Assembly: GCA_014529385.2 (NCBI GenBank)
Contig: CM043960.1
Coordinates: 24,466,896 to 24,530,895 of the forward strand
DNA length: 64,000 nt
Source: Adiantum capillus-veneris
Taxonomy: Eukaryota > Streptophyta > Polypodiopsida > Polypodiales > Pteridaceae
Direction of reading: 5' to 3'
Shown here: positions 21,216-31,012 of the stretch, in pieces
How positions within the stretch are numbered: position 1 is the stretch's first letter
How the letters are laid out: every line of letters begins with the position of its first letter
Program-made: the position numbers and the translations under genes
Notes under the pieces: generated by a model
The model's database searches: none
What the model saw: the letters and a program-made list of their open reading frames with translations, nothing else
What the model was told of the DNA's origin: nothing

Positions 21216-22815
21216 TGTGACAGTAAATTGGATGCACCTTTGTCTAGTCGTACTTGTTCAGGCTCTCACCATGCATCTTATGCCTCAGATTGTTATGCTT
21301 TGGCTGTGTCTAGCCTACATAACGTTGAGGAACCTCTGTCTTTTGATGAAGCACATAATTTAGAAAATTGGATGGCTGCCATTCAATCAAAATATGATGC
21401 ACTTATAGAAAATGACATGGATTTTATGTGATTTTCCTCCTTGCAAAAAGGCCATTGGTACAAAGTGGGTTTACCATTGGTATAAAGCTCGACTTGTTGC
21501 AAAGGGTTATGCACAGCAAAAAGCCATAGATTATGAAGAGACTTTTTCTCCCACTTTTTGTATGACTACTGTGTATTTTCTATGTGCATTTGCAGCTCAT
21601 TTTGGTTGGGATGTACATCAATCAGACATTGTTACTGCTTTCTTGAATGGTGACATATTTGAGAACGTTTATGTAACGCAGCCTCGTGGTTTTGTCAAGA
21701 AAGGAAAAGAGGACAAAGTGTGCAGATGTAAGAAGGCTTTGTAGGGGTTGAAGCAATCTCCTCATGCTTGGTATGAGAAATCTGACACTCATTTGGTCAA
21801 ACGAGGCTTTTGTAAACAGTCTAACAGAAAGCACATTGTTTGTCAATATGAGGGTGATGTACTTCTCATTGTGGTTCTTTATGTGGATGATTTGCTGATC
21901 ACTGGACCAAATAAGGCTAATTTCTACTTTCAAGATGAAAGATTTGGGGTTGTTGCATCATTACTTGGGCATACAGTTTAAGTAGTATGATGGTGGTATT
22001 GCCTTGTGGCAGAAAAGTTACATAGAAACATTGCTATGTAGGTTTGAACTTGAGGATTGCAAACCTATTGCCAGCCCCATGGAAATAAGTTTGAAGTTAA
22101 GTCTACTTGATGATGGTGATCCTGCTGATGTCACTCTTTACCAAACTGCTATTGGCTGCCTCATTTATGTATGCAACATGAGGCCAGATATTCAGTTTGA
22201 AGTTTCATTGGTCATCAGATTTATGCTGCATAGCCTAGGGTCTAAGCATTGGCAGGTTGTCAAGAGGATGTTTTTCTACTTGAGCGGCACTTTACATCTT
22301 GGCTTGTTTTATCCCAATGGGGGATCATTGCCGCCAGACTTACGTGCTTTTTCAGACTCAGATTGGGTTGGTTGTTTTGACACATGAGTGTCCACAAGTG
22401 GTTTTTGTTTCATGCTTGACAGTTCATGTATATCATGGTTGAGCAAGAAGCAACCTATTGTGGCCACTTCTAGTTGTGAGGCTGAGTACAAGGCAGTCTT
22501 CATAGCTATGGTTGAGTGTGTATGGCTCAGACGCCTTATGGCTGATTTGGGTGTTGAACAGGACATTGCCAACACTATATACACTGATAGTCAAATCACA
22601 TTGGCAGTTGCGAGGAACCCATTTTTTCATGCTCGCACAAAGCACATTGAGGTGCATTAGCACTATGTAAAGGAGAGGCTCTCAACAGGAGAGATCAGCT
22701 TGGCTTATGTGCCAACACAGGACAACATTGCAGATCTTTTCACAAAGGCATTGTCTTATGAGAAGTTCGAAGCTTTCCGCAAAGCTTTGGGCTTACTCCC
22801 TTTTGTGGACTGATC
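21151..22815 (+). pseudogene. B2 reverse transcriptase and RNase H (decayed)
   Basis: RT enters at ENWMAAIQSKYDALIEND, frameshifts near 21418, and has lost about 15 codons between TKWVYHW and YKARLVAKGYAQ. The palm is HQSDIVTAFLNGDIFENVYV. TAG at 21742 stands where Tyr of ALYGLKQSP belongs. The catalytic loop is YVDDLLITG (about 21880). After another shift the connection reads GCLIYVCNMRPDIQF. RNase H has DSDWVGCFDT, TGA at 22384, SCEAEYKAVF, TDSQITLAVARN and HARTKHIEVH, then LADLFTKAL-type sequence ending at TGA 22811. Confidence 0.88.
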
Positions 22816-22888
22816 ATGTCCTCAGGGCATGGCACTTCCCTTTACTCATGTGCCAGCTCTCGTTCACCGCATTACTCCAGGGGGTATT

Positions 22889-23110
22889 TGTTACCATATA
22901 CATGTGGTAGTGATGTGTGTGAACACACTAAAGACCGTCATGACATTTTTCCCTTCTTTAGGAGGTTTTTTCCCCCGTGCATTGTATATACGCCCATTTA
23001 TTCTAGGGTATTTCCATTGCACACTAAGTAATATACTCTCTGTTGTGTGCCTTGAGCTTCCTTTGTCTTCTCCAAGCTGTGTACGTTTCCGTGCAACCCT
23101 AATTCCAACA
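22889..23110 (+). repeat. B2 3' LTR (222 bp)
   Basis: Starts TGTTACCATATACATG and ends TTCCAACA, preceded by a purine tract (CAGGGGGTATT). It matches both LTRs of B1. GTAAG follows as target duplication in A2. Confidence 0.92.
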
Positions 23111-25137
23111 GTAAGAAAATTTCAATGCCTCCAAAATACAAAGCATTCGTGGTTGTCCCCTTTAGATACCTAAGTATCCGCTTCATAGCTTGCCAATGCT
23201 CTTTACCTAGATTATCCATGAACCTACTCACAACTGCCACTGCATGTGTAATATCTAGCCTTGTGTAGACCATAGCATACATTAGAGAACCTACCACTAC
23301 AACTTATGGAACTTTAGACATATAGGCTATCTCCTCTTGTGTCTTTGGACACATATCTTTGGTTAGTTTGAAGTAACTAGCCAAAGGTTTAGAAAGTAAT
23401 TTGCATATTGCATTGCAAACATTGCTAGTAACTTCTTGATGTAATCCTGTTGAAATAGCTTTACTGTCTTTTTCATCATGTCCCTTGATATCTTCATACC
23501 AAGTATCCACTTTACAACACCTAAATCTTTCATTGAAAAATATTTAGACAACTTCTCTTTTAGGTCTTTGATATCCTACTTGTTATTAGCACTTGCAATC
23601 AGCATGTCATCAACATACAACGTTAGGATGATGAACTTCCCATCTCCCAAATTCTTTGTGTAGACACAATGATCTGAGTTGCATCTTCTAAATCCATGAT
23701 CCAACATCCATCGGTCAAAATTCAAGTACCATTGTCTTGATGCTTGCTTTAGACCATACAAACTCTTCTTTAATATGCAAATCATTCTCTCCTTACCCTT
23801 TACTTTACACTCCTTTGGTTCAAGCATGTAAATTTCCTCCTCAAGTCACCATGCAAGACGCCGTATTTACATCCATTTGCTCAAGATTTAAGTCATGAGC
23901 AACCACAAGGCTTAGGACGAGCATAATTGAGTTCATTTTTACAACATGAGAAAATATTTCATTGAAATCAATACCTTTTTATTGAGAAAACCCTTTTACC
24001 ACAAGCTTGGACTTGTACTTTTTCTTCCCACCTTCTTCTTCATTCATCTTGTACACCCATTTCTTTTGCAGTGCCCGCTTATCTTTAGGCAACTCAACCA
24101 ACTCCCATGTTTGGTTGCCATGTAATGAGTCCATCTCCACTTGCATGCTCTTCATCCATTCTTCTTTAGATTTGTGTTGCATAGCTTCTTCATATGATTT
24201 TGCTCTCCAAAATCTGAGATCAAGAGATGGTTGAAGGAAAGAACAAACCTTTCTGGAGGTCTACTTGCTCTTGTAGATCTTTGGGACATAGGTTGAAGCT
24301 CATCATTTGGTTGACGTTGTTGCACATTGTCACTGCTTGCACTCTTTGAGTCTTCACCATCCTCAAGATCCATGTACTCATCACCTGTATCTTTTGTTTG
24401 TGTTCTTTTCAAGTCATATTTGTACATATTTTGAAAATTACATCCCTACTTCTAAATATTTTACCATCTTCAAGATTCCATGGGTGATACCCAAAGTCAG
24501 CTTCTCCATAGACAATGAAGAAACACTTTTTGGACTTTGCATCTAGCTTTGATCTATGTGCATAAAAGCTTCGCACCCAAACACTTTGAGGAATGGATAA
24601 TTCATCACTTTACCTGTCCATGCCTCTCCTGGAACTCCCCCATCCAATGTCATTGAGGGTGACTAGTTGATTAAGTACACATACATACTTACTGCTTCTA
24701 CAAAAAGCTCAAGTGGTAGACCTGCATGTAGCCACATGCTTCGTGCTCACTCCAGGATTGTTCTGTTCATTTTTTTTGAAATACCATTTTGTTGAGGTGT
24801 CCTTGGGTTGTCCTTTGCCTCTGCATGCCATTGCTAGCGCAAAAGCTTTCAAGAGCTTAGCTGCATTATTTGCCTCCATTGTCGGATCTGAGGCATTTAA
24901 GCTTGGTACCTGCTTCATTCTCCACAAAGGCTTTCTACCTTTGAAATATGAAGAACACATACGATATATTCTTCATTACATAAACCCATGTTTTTCTTGT
25001 TGCGTTGTCTATGAATGTTACATAATATAATGAGCCACCAAGGGATGGTGTACTTGCAGGACCCCAAACATTAGAATAAACCAATTCAAATTTTTATTTT
25101 TCCTTTTATTTCTTGATTTTTGAAATTTTACACCCTC
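23111..25137 (-). pseudogene. A2 copia fragment: integrase to RNase H (inverted piece)
   Basis: On the minus strand this matches A1 from GKQKRVKF in integrase to NALYFGGIEIF in the RNase H connection. Recognisable pieces include the integrase end with MYKYDLKRTQTKDTGDEYM, RRSTRASRPPERF-like linker, NKWVYKLKEEEGGKK-like RT fingers, KKSLYGLKQASRQWY, YVDDMLIASAN, and VGSLMYAMVYTRLDITHAV. Many frame changes break it. The RNase H half of the same element lies at 26462 in the opposite orientation. The two ends carry CTTAC and CTTGC, the duplication made by B2. Confidence 0.88.
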
Positions 25138-25750
25138 TTTTCTTTCAGTAATTTATAGGGTATTTTCATCATTTCTTCAATTTTCAACCAAGCCATTGTA
25201 AAATTCCCACTTTGTAAATTTCCTCTCTCTAGGTGATGGTCACAAAGTCCCACCTAGAGATTCTCATCTTTTAATAACCTCCCAAAACAAAGCAAGGGTC
25301 AACCACACCGGGCCCACCACCTGCTTTGTCTCCCCGATTAAGCTTACCCTAATCACACCGGGATTACCATAATCCAAGCAGCCAGCACCTATAAATTGAC
25401 ACTGAGAGGTCACTATCCGGGGGGGGGAATTCATGAGAAGTCAGCACTTGGTAGAGTGTAGTGGGAAGAGTTGACACTATCACCATCACGGGGAGGGGGC
25501 TTGTGTGTTGGTTTTGCCTTGGGAATTGCACCATGCGAAGGGAGCCACGCCCATCTCTCGACTCCAATGGTCGATGCATACGCGTATACACGCTCTTGAT
25601 AGCAAGCTTCACAATCATTGAGTCGTCTTAAAGAACGCACTGAGTAGTTTGCAGCACCTCTTCTCCCTATCTCTCTACCACCACGGTGTGTCATTTGTAA
25701 ATTTTGCAGAAATACTTCTCCCTCACACCCCCGAGGGTTTTCATCATTTG

Positions 25751-25819
<69 letters not shown>

Positions 25820-25982
25820 TGTAAGTTTGCGGTGTTCATATCATCGTGGTTTGTGTCCTAGCCGCTCAAAGCTAGGTGGTGCCCCCTATTCGCTTTACCG
25901 TGACCGACAGGCTCGAGGCGCGCCATTCGACCCCCAGCGTTTTAGAGGCCGTCGCGGTTCGGGGTTCGCTTTGCTCCCGTCA
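25138..25982 (+). repeat. G1-family LTR fragment (3' ~845 bp), inverted relative to 6513-7385
   Basis: From about 25147 the sequence matches the reverse complement of 7385-6513, including the TATA box (25390-25396), a CT run (25757-25816) and the CCCGTCA end. TCATT follows, the complement of AATGA. The 5' ~1.5 kb of the LTR is missing, and A2 integrase sequence takes its place. It is either a truncated solo LTR or, as I favour, the displaced 3' LTR end of G1. Confidence 0.85.
25390..25396 (+). promoter_or_regulatory. TATA box of the G1 LTR fragment
   Basis: CCTATAAATTGAC, conserved with 7129-7135 in the other copy. Confidence 0.5.
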
Positions 25983-26232
25983 TCATTAACAAAAAAATTT
26001 GCACAAAATGATGAAATAGCCCGTGTAGCACTACATGTAGTGGAAACAGAGGCCAAAATGAGCCCGAATCAGAAATCTGAGCAGACTCGCAAACACTCGC
26101 CAAAGTTAACTGGGTTTTGTTGACTTGCAAACGCTCGCCAAAGCTCACTGAAATCGGAGAAAGTTAGCAAGCGTGTGCTGGAGCTGCTGGCGCGACTAAG
26201 CCCGGGAAGATGCAACCTGCTATAATACCAAT
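25983..26232 (-). other. B2 5' leader, displaced
   Basis: The minus strand matches the B1 leader (about 30137-30370), including ATTCGGGCTCAT and the TTTCCACTACA block. It ends at the same point in the leader where the B2 gag half begins at 8873. The primer site lies at 26219-26230. Confidence 0.85.
26219..26230 (-). other. B2 primer-binding site (mutated)
   Basis: The minus strand reads TGGTATTATAGC, two changes from the initiator-Met site. Confidence 0.75.
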
Positions 26233-26461
26233 TGTTGGAATTAGGGTTGCAAGGAAACACACACAGCTTAGAGAAGATGAAGGAATCTCAAGGCACACAA
26301 CAGAGAGTATATCACTTAGTGTGCAATGGAAATATAGATAGCCCTAGAATGAATGGCCGTACATACAATGCACGGGGGAAAAAACCTCCTAGAGAGGGAA
26401 AAAATGCCCCGACGGTCCTAAGTGTGTTCACACATATCACTACCACATGTATATGGTGACA
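26233..26461 (-). repeat. B2 5' LTR, displaced
   Basis: 229 bp. The minus strand starts TGTCACCATATACATG and ends TTCCAACA, matching 22889-23110. The outer flank is CTTGC, then A2 RNase H on the plus strand. Confidence 0.9.
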
Positions 26462-27001
26462 CTTGCAAGGGTATGCTGATGTAGATATGACCGGTGACAA
26501 AGACACTCAAAGGAGAACTACTGGATACGTCTTCACGATTGCAGGCATAGCAGTAAGTTGGGCTTCAAAGCTATAAAAATTTGGACTTCAAAGTTGGGAT
26601 ACAAAGCTGCAGAAAATGGTCTCACTTTCTCTCTTAGAAGTAGAATATGTAGCAATGATGGAGGCAAGCAAAGAGATTTTGTGGCCTCACAGATTCTTGG
26701 AGGAGCTTGGATACAAGCAAGACAATTATGTCTTATACAATGATAGCCAAAGCGCCATTAATCTTGCGAAGAATTTAACCTTATACTCAAGGACAAAGCA
26801 TATTGAGGTGAGCTATCACTTCATACGTACTCTTTTGAAAGAAGGACAACTAAATCTAGGAAAGGTGCACACAAGTAAATCTTGCAGACATGTTTACATA
26901 AGTTGAGCCTTTTCTCATCTTCAATTGGCATTCCAAGATAAGAAGCCAGTATGGAAAGGAGTCACTAGTTTGGTGCAGAGATCAGTCTCCAAGTGGGAGA
27001 T
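26462..27001 (+). pseudogene. A2 RNase H fragment
   Basis: Continues A2 after the B2 target site: GYADVDMTGDKDTQRRTTGY, then VSLSLLEVEYVAMMEASKEI, NDSQSAINLAKN and HIEVSYHFIRTLLKEGQLNL, closely like A1. A short internal duplication of GCTTCAAAGCT-like sequence near 26566-26605 breaks the frame, as does a deletion near 26890 that removes part of DMFTK. The polypurine tract AAGTGGGAGA (about 26991) precedes the LTR. Confidence 0.85.
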
Positions 27002-27555
27002 TGTTAAGTATGGAGCTCGATTTACCGCTTGTAATTTTTAGTCTTTAAAACGCACAATTGTAAGACCCGCACTATCAGGAGAAGCTATCGTGCATTAGAA
27101 AAATCACTTGACGACGGCAAAAAAGTGATCAAAAAACGGACGGTCGGTTGGTTGATAGCCGAAAATCGATGGCCGATGGCCGGTGGGTGTCAGTATTTGG
27201 CCGGTGGTCGCTTTCTAGGCAGACGTTTCTTCTCAAGGGCGGCCACACATGGGTGCATGGGAGAATTCAACGGGGCTTGTCTACACAAGGGTGGCTACAC
27301 ACGACTGCCTCTCATGAAGGAGGGCAGCCCTTTTGGCCTATAAAAGGAGGCCTCTTCTACACACTAATTATATTGTGGTGTATTGTGAGGTTGATGAAAC
27401 AAGGTGTATGTGAGGCGGTGAGAGTGAAGTAAAGCGGGAGCTCCATTAAGTGTCTAATTCCTTTATAAGCTACTTCTAGTTTGAAGTACTAAAGCCATTG
27501 AGGGGCTATTTTTTTGTGGAGATAACCCACATTGGGTGAACCACGTATATCATGT

Positions 27556-27607
<52 letters not shown>

Positions 27608-27708
27608 TCTCTCTCTCTACTCTCTATAATCTCTCGTGTGTATAAATTATCTCTCTCCCTTAAGTAAAAGACTCTAATCTCTACTTAGCTACGTCCTATT
27701 TTCTAACA
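27002..27708 (+). repeat. A2 3' LTR (707 bp)
   Basis: TGTTAAGTATGGAGC to TTCTAACA, colinear with the A1 LTRs but shorter in the minisatellite. It keeps CCTATAAAAGGAGG (about 27337-27350) and an interrupted CT run (27558-27618). A2's own target duplication, probably TTGCA after 27708, cannot be checked because its 5' end is outside the window. Confidence 0.88.
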
Positions 27709-28060
27709 TTGCATGTAGATCGAGTGAGTGGGCTAGTGGGCATAGGCCAAGAAATCTCTCTTCTTTTTTTTACACATACTAGTAGTTTAGCTAGTAGGAC
27801 CCACTTATTAGCACATTTTTCTTTAAGTGGGAGGTTGTTGGGGTAAAGGCGGGGTGTGCCTCACCCTAGGGGGATGGACGTCTAGTGTTCGTCACCCACT
27901 CACTCCACTAACTTAGTCACTTATTCTTTATATACATAGAAGAATAAGGAGTGAGTGCTGCTTCTTGCCACTCTGCTTCACCCCACATTGTGTGTTCTCT
28001 CTCTCCTTCTCCCTCTCCACACATGCACCGCATTCGCGTATTCCTTCATCCCTACCATTG
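27709..28060 (+). mobile_element. D1: tail and 3' LTR of a C-related non-autonomous element
   Basis: 27709-27835 contains AGTGGGCATAGGCC, resembling the SVGIG C-terminus of the C proteins, then CTAGTAGGACCCAC and a polypurine tract AAGTGGGAGG. An LTR-like sequence starts TGTTGGGGTAAAGGC at 27836, with a TATA-like TTTATATACATAG near 27927. Its 3' edge is unclear (about 28060). A2 inserted just upstream of this tail. Confidence 0.6.
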
Positions 28061-29904
28061 ACCTCTCTCTCATGGGAACAAAGACAAATTGTTGAATATG
28101 GAATTTATTACTCAAAAAAATGTGTAGAAATTACACCGTATGAAAAACACACATTATGGTTGTTTTAGGCTACCTTGCTTTGAGTAAATAATTCCAAGAT
28201 TTTGATAAAAATAAAATCAATATTGGCTGCTTGACACACTTGTTCTTGACCTTCAACTTAATGCATTTATACCCCTAGGGATGGTGTATGTAAGTTGGGC
28301 AAGGAACTCTAAAGTTTAATCCGGACGCTAATCTAGATTTCTTTTCTCACTATCTAGTTTAACTAGATAGATGAAGAGTATTGAATTTTTTTTTGAAATT
28401 GTTGGAGGTGGAGCTCATATGTAACGCTGTAACACATTCACAAGCTAGTAATACTTGATTCACATTTCGAAATGGTAAATTGGTTTTCCATAAGGTTAAC
28501 GTTCAGTAAAACTCAGGGAAAGTTTTTTGATTGGTGAAAATATCCATGCTTACCTCATCATTACTATGTAATACCGTGCTAGTCAAAACTAATGATGTCA
28601 GAAAAGGTAGAAATTTCCTTCTGAGCATCAACATACTTACTAAAAACACATACTCTGAGTTGTGTTGTCTCCTTGATTTTTTTTATGCTTCCCATGTTCT
28701 CTATATACATTCCATGTTTGTGTTTGTTTCGGTGCTTGACTCCTACTCTATTTCTTTGGCATTATGGCTACTTACACAACTTGGTAGTGCAGCATTTTTT
28801 AAGGCTTACCGCTCTTAGTTTTTTAAGCATGAAAATCACTTAGAAAAAGTAGAATAATGCTAGCCTCTCGATGGTGAGTTTGGGAAATAAGGCTCGGCTT
28901 AATGCCTTTGGTATGTAATACTATAGTGAAGGTTTCCTTATTATTTGTCGCTTCTATATAGATCTAAAAAGAATCAAAACATTGGAGTATCCGTAACTTA
29001 AAAGAATACAAAGTAGTTACTTGGCGTCAAAATTAGTGATGTTCTTTTGTTATGGTTGGTCTTTTGAAAAAAGATGTACTCTGTGAGGTCTCTCCAATCT
29101 CGGAAAATGAAAAAGCCTTTCAAAACATCTTAAGTGCATAAGTGAAGGGTGAGTTTAGACAATGAAAAGACACGTGGAAGTGGAAAGTCAAAAGACTTTT
29201 TGTGTCCATATAAAGAGAGATGGTCGAGTGCAGATTGATAATTTGTGTTTTTCTTTGCTTATTTTTCCTTTAGCGTTTTCTTCTCTTTAAATTCTGGAAT
29301 GTCCTTGCACTATGTAAGTACGAATATTTATTTTGAAGCCATTAGGTATACCTTTCAATTAGGTATAAAGAATCATAGAAGCTATACTATTTTTTTGGTT
29401 CCTTTCAGAAAACTTTAAAAAAATACCAGCTACTAGTTAGTTGGGTATGGATAGAGGGCTTGACAAAACAAAGTCTCTTTCACCAATGATGTGATAATAC
29501 TAGGAAGGTCTACCAAATGGAAGTATATAGAAGTGTCGATTGATGAAAATTTTATTGAATGGTTTGAAAGAACCATATTTTGTTCCTTACCTATAAAAAG
29601 AGTAATGACCATTGGTTAAGTTTTAGTGTTTTTAAAAAAGGTTTCTTTTTCATCTAATATGCTTCACATACATTATTGATAGTTGATAAACTAATTTTTT
29701 TTAAGTGTAACATAGATAACAATTCATAAGTTCTCTGCCACTTGCTATACGCAACCAAGTCTAACATAATTTGTTGTCTCATCTTTGTGATGCAGGTGAG
29801 AATGCTATCTTTGCTTGAAGTGATTTAGCTTATGACTCTAAAAATGAAAATCTATCTCAATCTTAATTTCACCTACAATTTTAGCTTTGATGATTAGGAA
29901 TATT
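28061..29904. other. AT-rich stretch without a recognisable gene
   Basis: No family, long credible frame or terminal repeat is seen. A pyrimidine-rich run ending TTTGTGATGCAG near 29785-29796 resembles a 3' splice site. It could be an intron of the pseudogene at 35867, which lies across the B1 insertion, but no exon is recognised here. Confidence 0.4.
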
Positions 29905-29909
29905 GAAAT

Positions 29910-30136
29910 TGTTACCATATACATGTGGCAGTGATGTGTGTGAACACACTTAGGACCGTCGAGGCATTGTTTCCCTCACTAGGAAGTTTTCCCCCCCGTG
30001 CATTGTATATATGTCCATCACTCTAGGGCTATCTTATCTTTCCATTGCACACTAAGTAATACTACTCTATGTTGTGTGCCTTGATCTTCCTTTCTTCTCA
30101 AGCTCTGTGTATTTGCCTGCAACCCTATTTCCAACA
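29910..30136 (+). repeat. B1 5' LTR (227 bp)
   Basis: TGTTACCATATACATG to TTCCAACA, with a TATA-like TGTATATATG near 30004. The same box region stands in the B2 LTR. Confidence 0.93.
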
Positions 30137-30138
30137 AT

Positions 30139-30149
30139 TGGTATCAAAG
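30139..30149 (+). other. B1 primer-binding site
   Basis: TGGTATCAAAG, two bases after the LTR, of initiator-Met type. Confidence 0.88.
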
Positions 30150-30496
30150 TAGGTTTCGTCCTCCCACACTTAATCGCCAGCAACTTCAGCATATGCCTGC
30201 TCACTTTCTTTGATTTTTGTGAGCTTTGGTGAGTGTCAACAGGTCAAAAAATACTTTGGATAAGATCGTAGAGCTGAGTGCTCATAATTTTTATTCGGGC
30301 TCATGTTGTCCTCCATTTCCACTACAGACAATACTACGCATGCAATTTGTCATTTTGTGCAAAATTATTGTCAATGTCATTTTCTGCATAACAGGTTCCT
30401 TACAGTCTTCTACAGATTGTGTTCTATAGCACGTGCTGGTCTCGCTTCATTTCTTCAGTTTTTGGGCAATTTTCACATCAAGTGCAAGCATTTGCC

Positions 30497-31012
30497 ATGG
30501 CTTGCAACAGCACATATGTGTTCAAGATGTTTGTTGTTGAGGATAAATTGGATGGGGAAAATTATCCTATGTGGGCTTACAGGATGCAACATGTCCTTGT
30601 GTAAAAGAGCATTTGGAACATTGTACAGGGCATTGATGTATGTCCTGGTTCTGAGGATGTAGGCGATGCTGAGGATGTTGCAGGCTTTGGTGTTGGCACG
30701 GTTGCTGCTGTGCTAGGGTTGTTTTGCCTACGGCTAAGCAAGCTCGTTGGGATGCAAGAGTTGTGCATGCCCATGGAATGATTGCATTGTCTGTGAAGCG
30801 CATTATTACTCCTCACATTCGTTCAGTAAAATTTGCAAAATAGGCTTGGGATATTCTGGCTGGTCTTTATACAAGTCACAATGAGGCTAAACTTGCTTTG
30901 CTGTGTAAAGAGCTGGAGTCAAAGATAATGCATGAGGAAGATGAAATGGACACTTTCCTTGCTGGTATCAAGGATATAAATGAGCAACTTATTTTTGCGG
31001 GCAAAGTTTTAA
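30497..31012 (+). pseudogene. B1 gag, N-terminal part (decayed)
   Basis: ATG at 30497 (MACNSTYVFKMFVVEDKLDG) starts the copia capsid region. TAA at 30602, a shift near 30700 and TAG at 30841 break it. It resumes with LLCKELESKIMHEEDEMDTF. Homology stops at AAAGTTTTAAAG (31012), and the next bases belong to the far end of the integrase on the other strand. The missing continuation (NSSLVQIVLDVLLDS) lies at 33879 on the minus strand. Confidence 0.85.

Larger units (their letters stand above)
8873..23110 (+). mobile_element. B2: Ty1/copia element, gag through 3' LTR, interrupted by A1
   Basis: B2 coding sequence occupies 8878-9972 and 19596-22815, with the 3' LTR at 22889-23110. The two halves join exactly at ACTGT, the target duplication of A1. 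The missing 5' LTR and leader lie at 25983-26461 on the minus strand. Bases 8873-8877 (AATGC) are the G1 target duplication. The 3' LTR is followed by GTAAG, whose complement CTTAC matches CTTGC beside the displaced 5' LTR. B2 therefore inserted into A2. Many frameshifts and stops show that it is dead. Confidence 0.85.

Noticed and set aside
28531-28818. 95-codon open frame
   Set aside because: It is hydrophobic and AT-driven, with no family resemblance, no second copy and no splice context.
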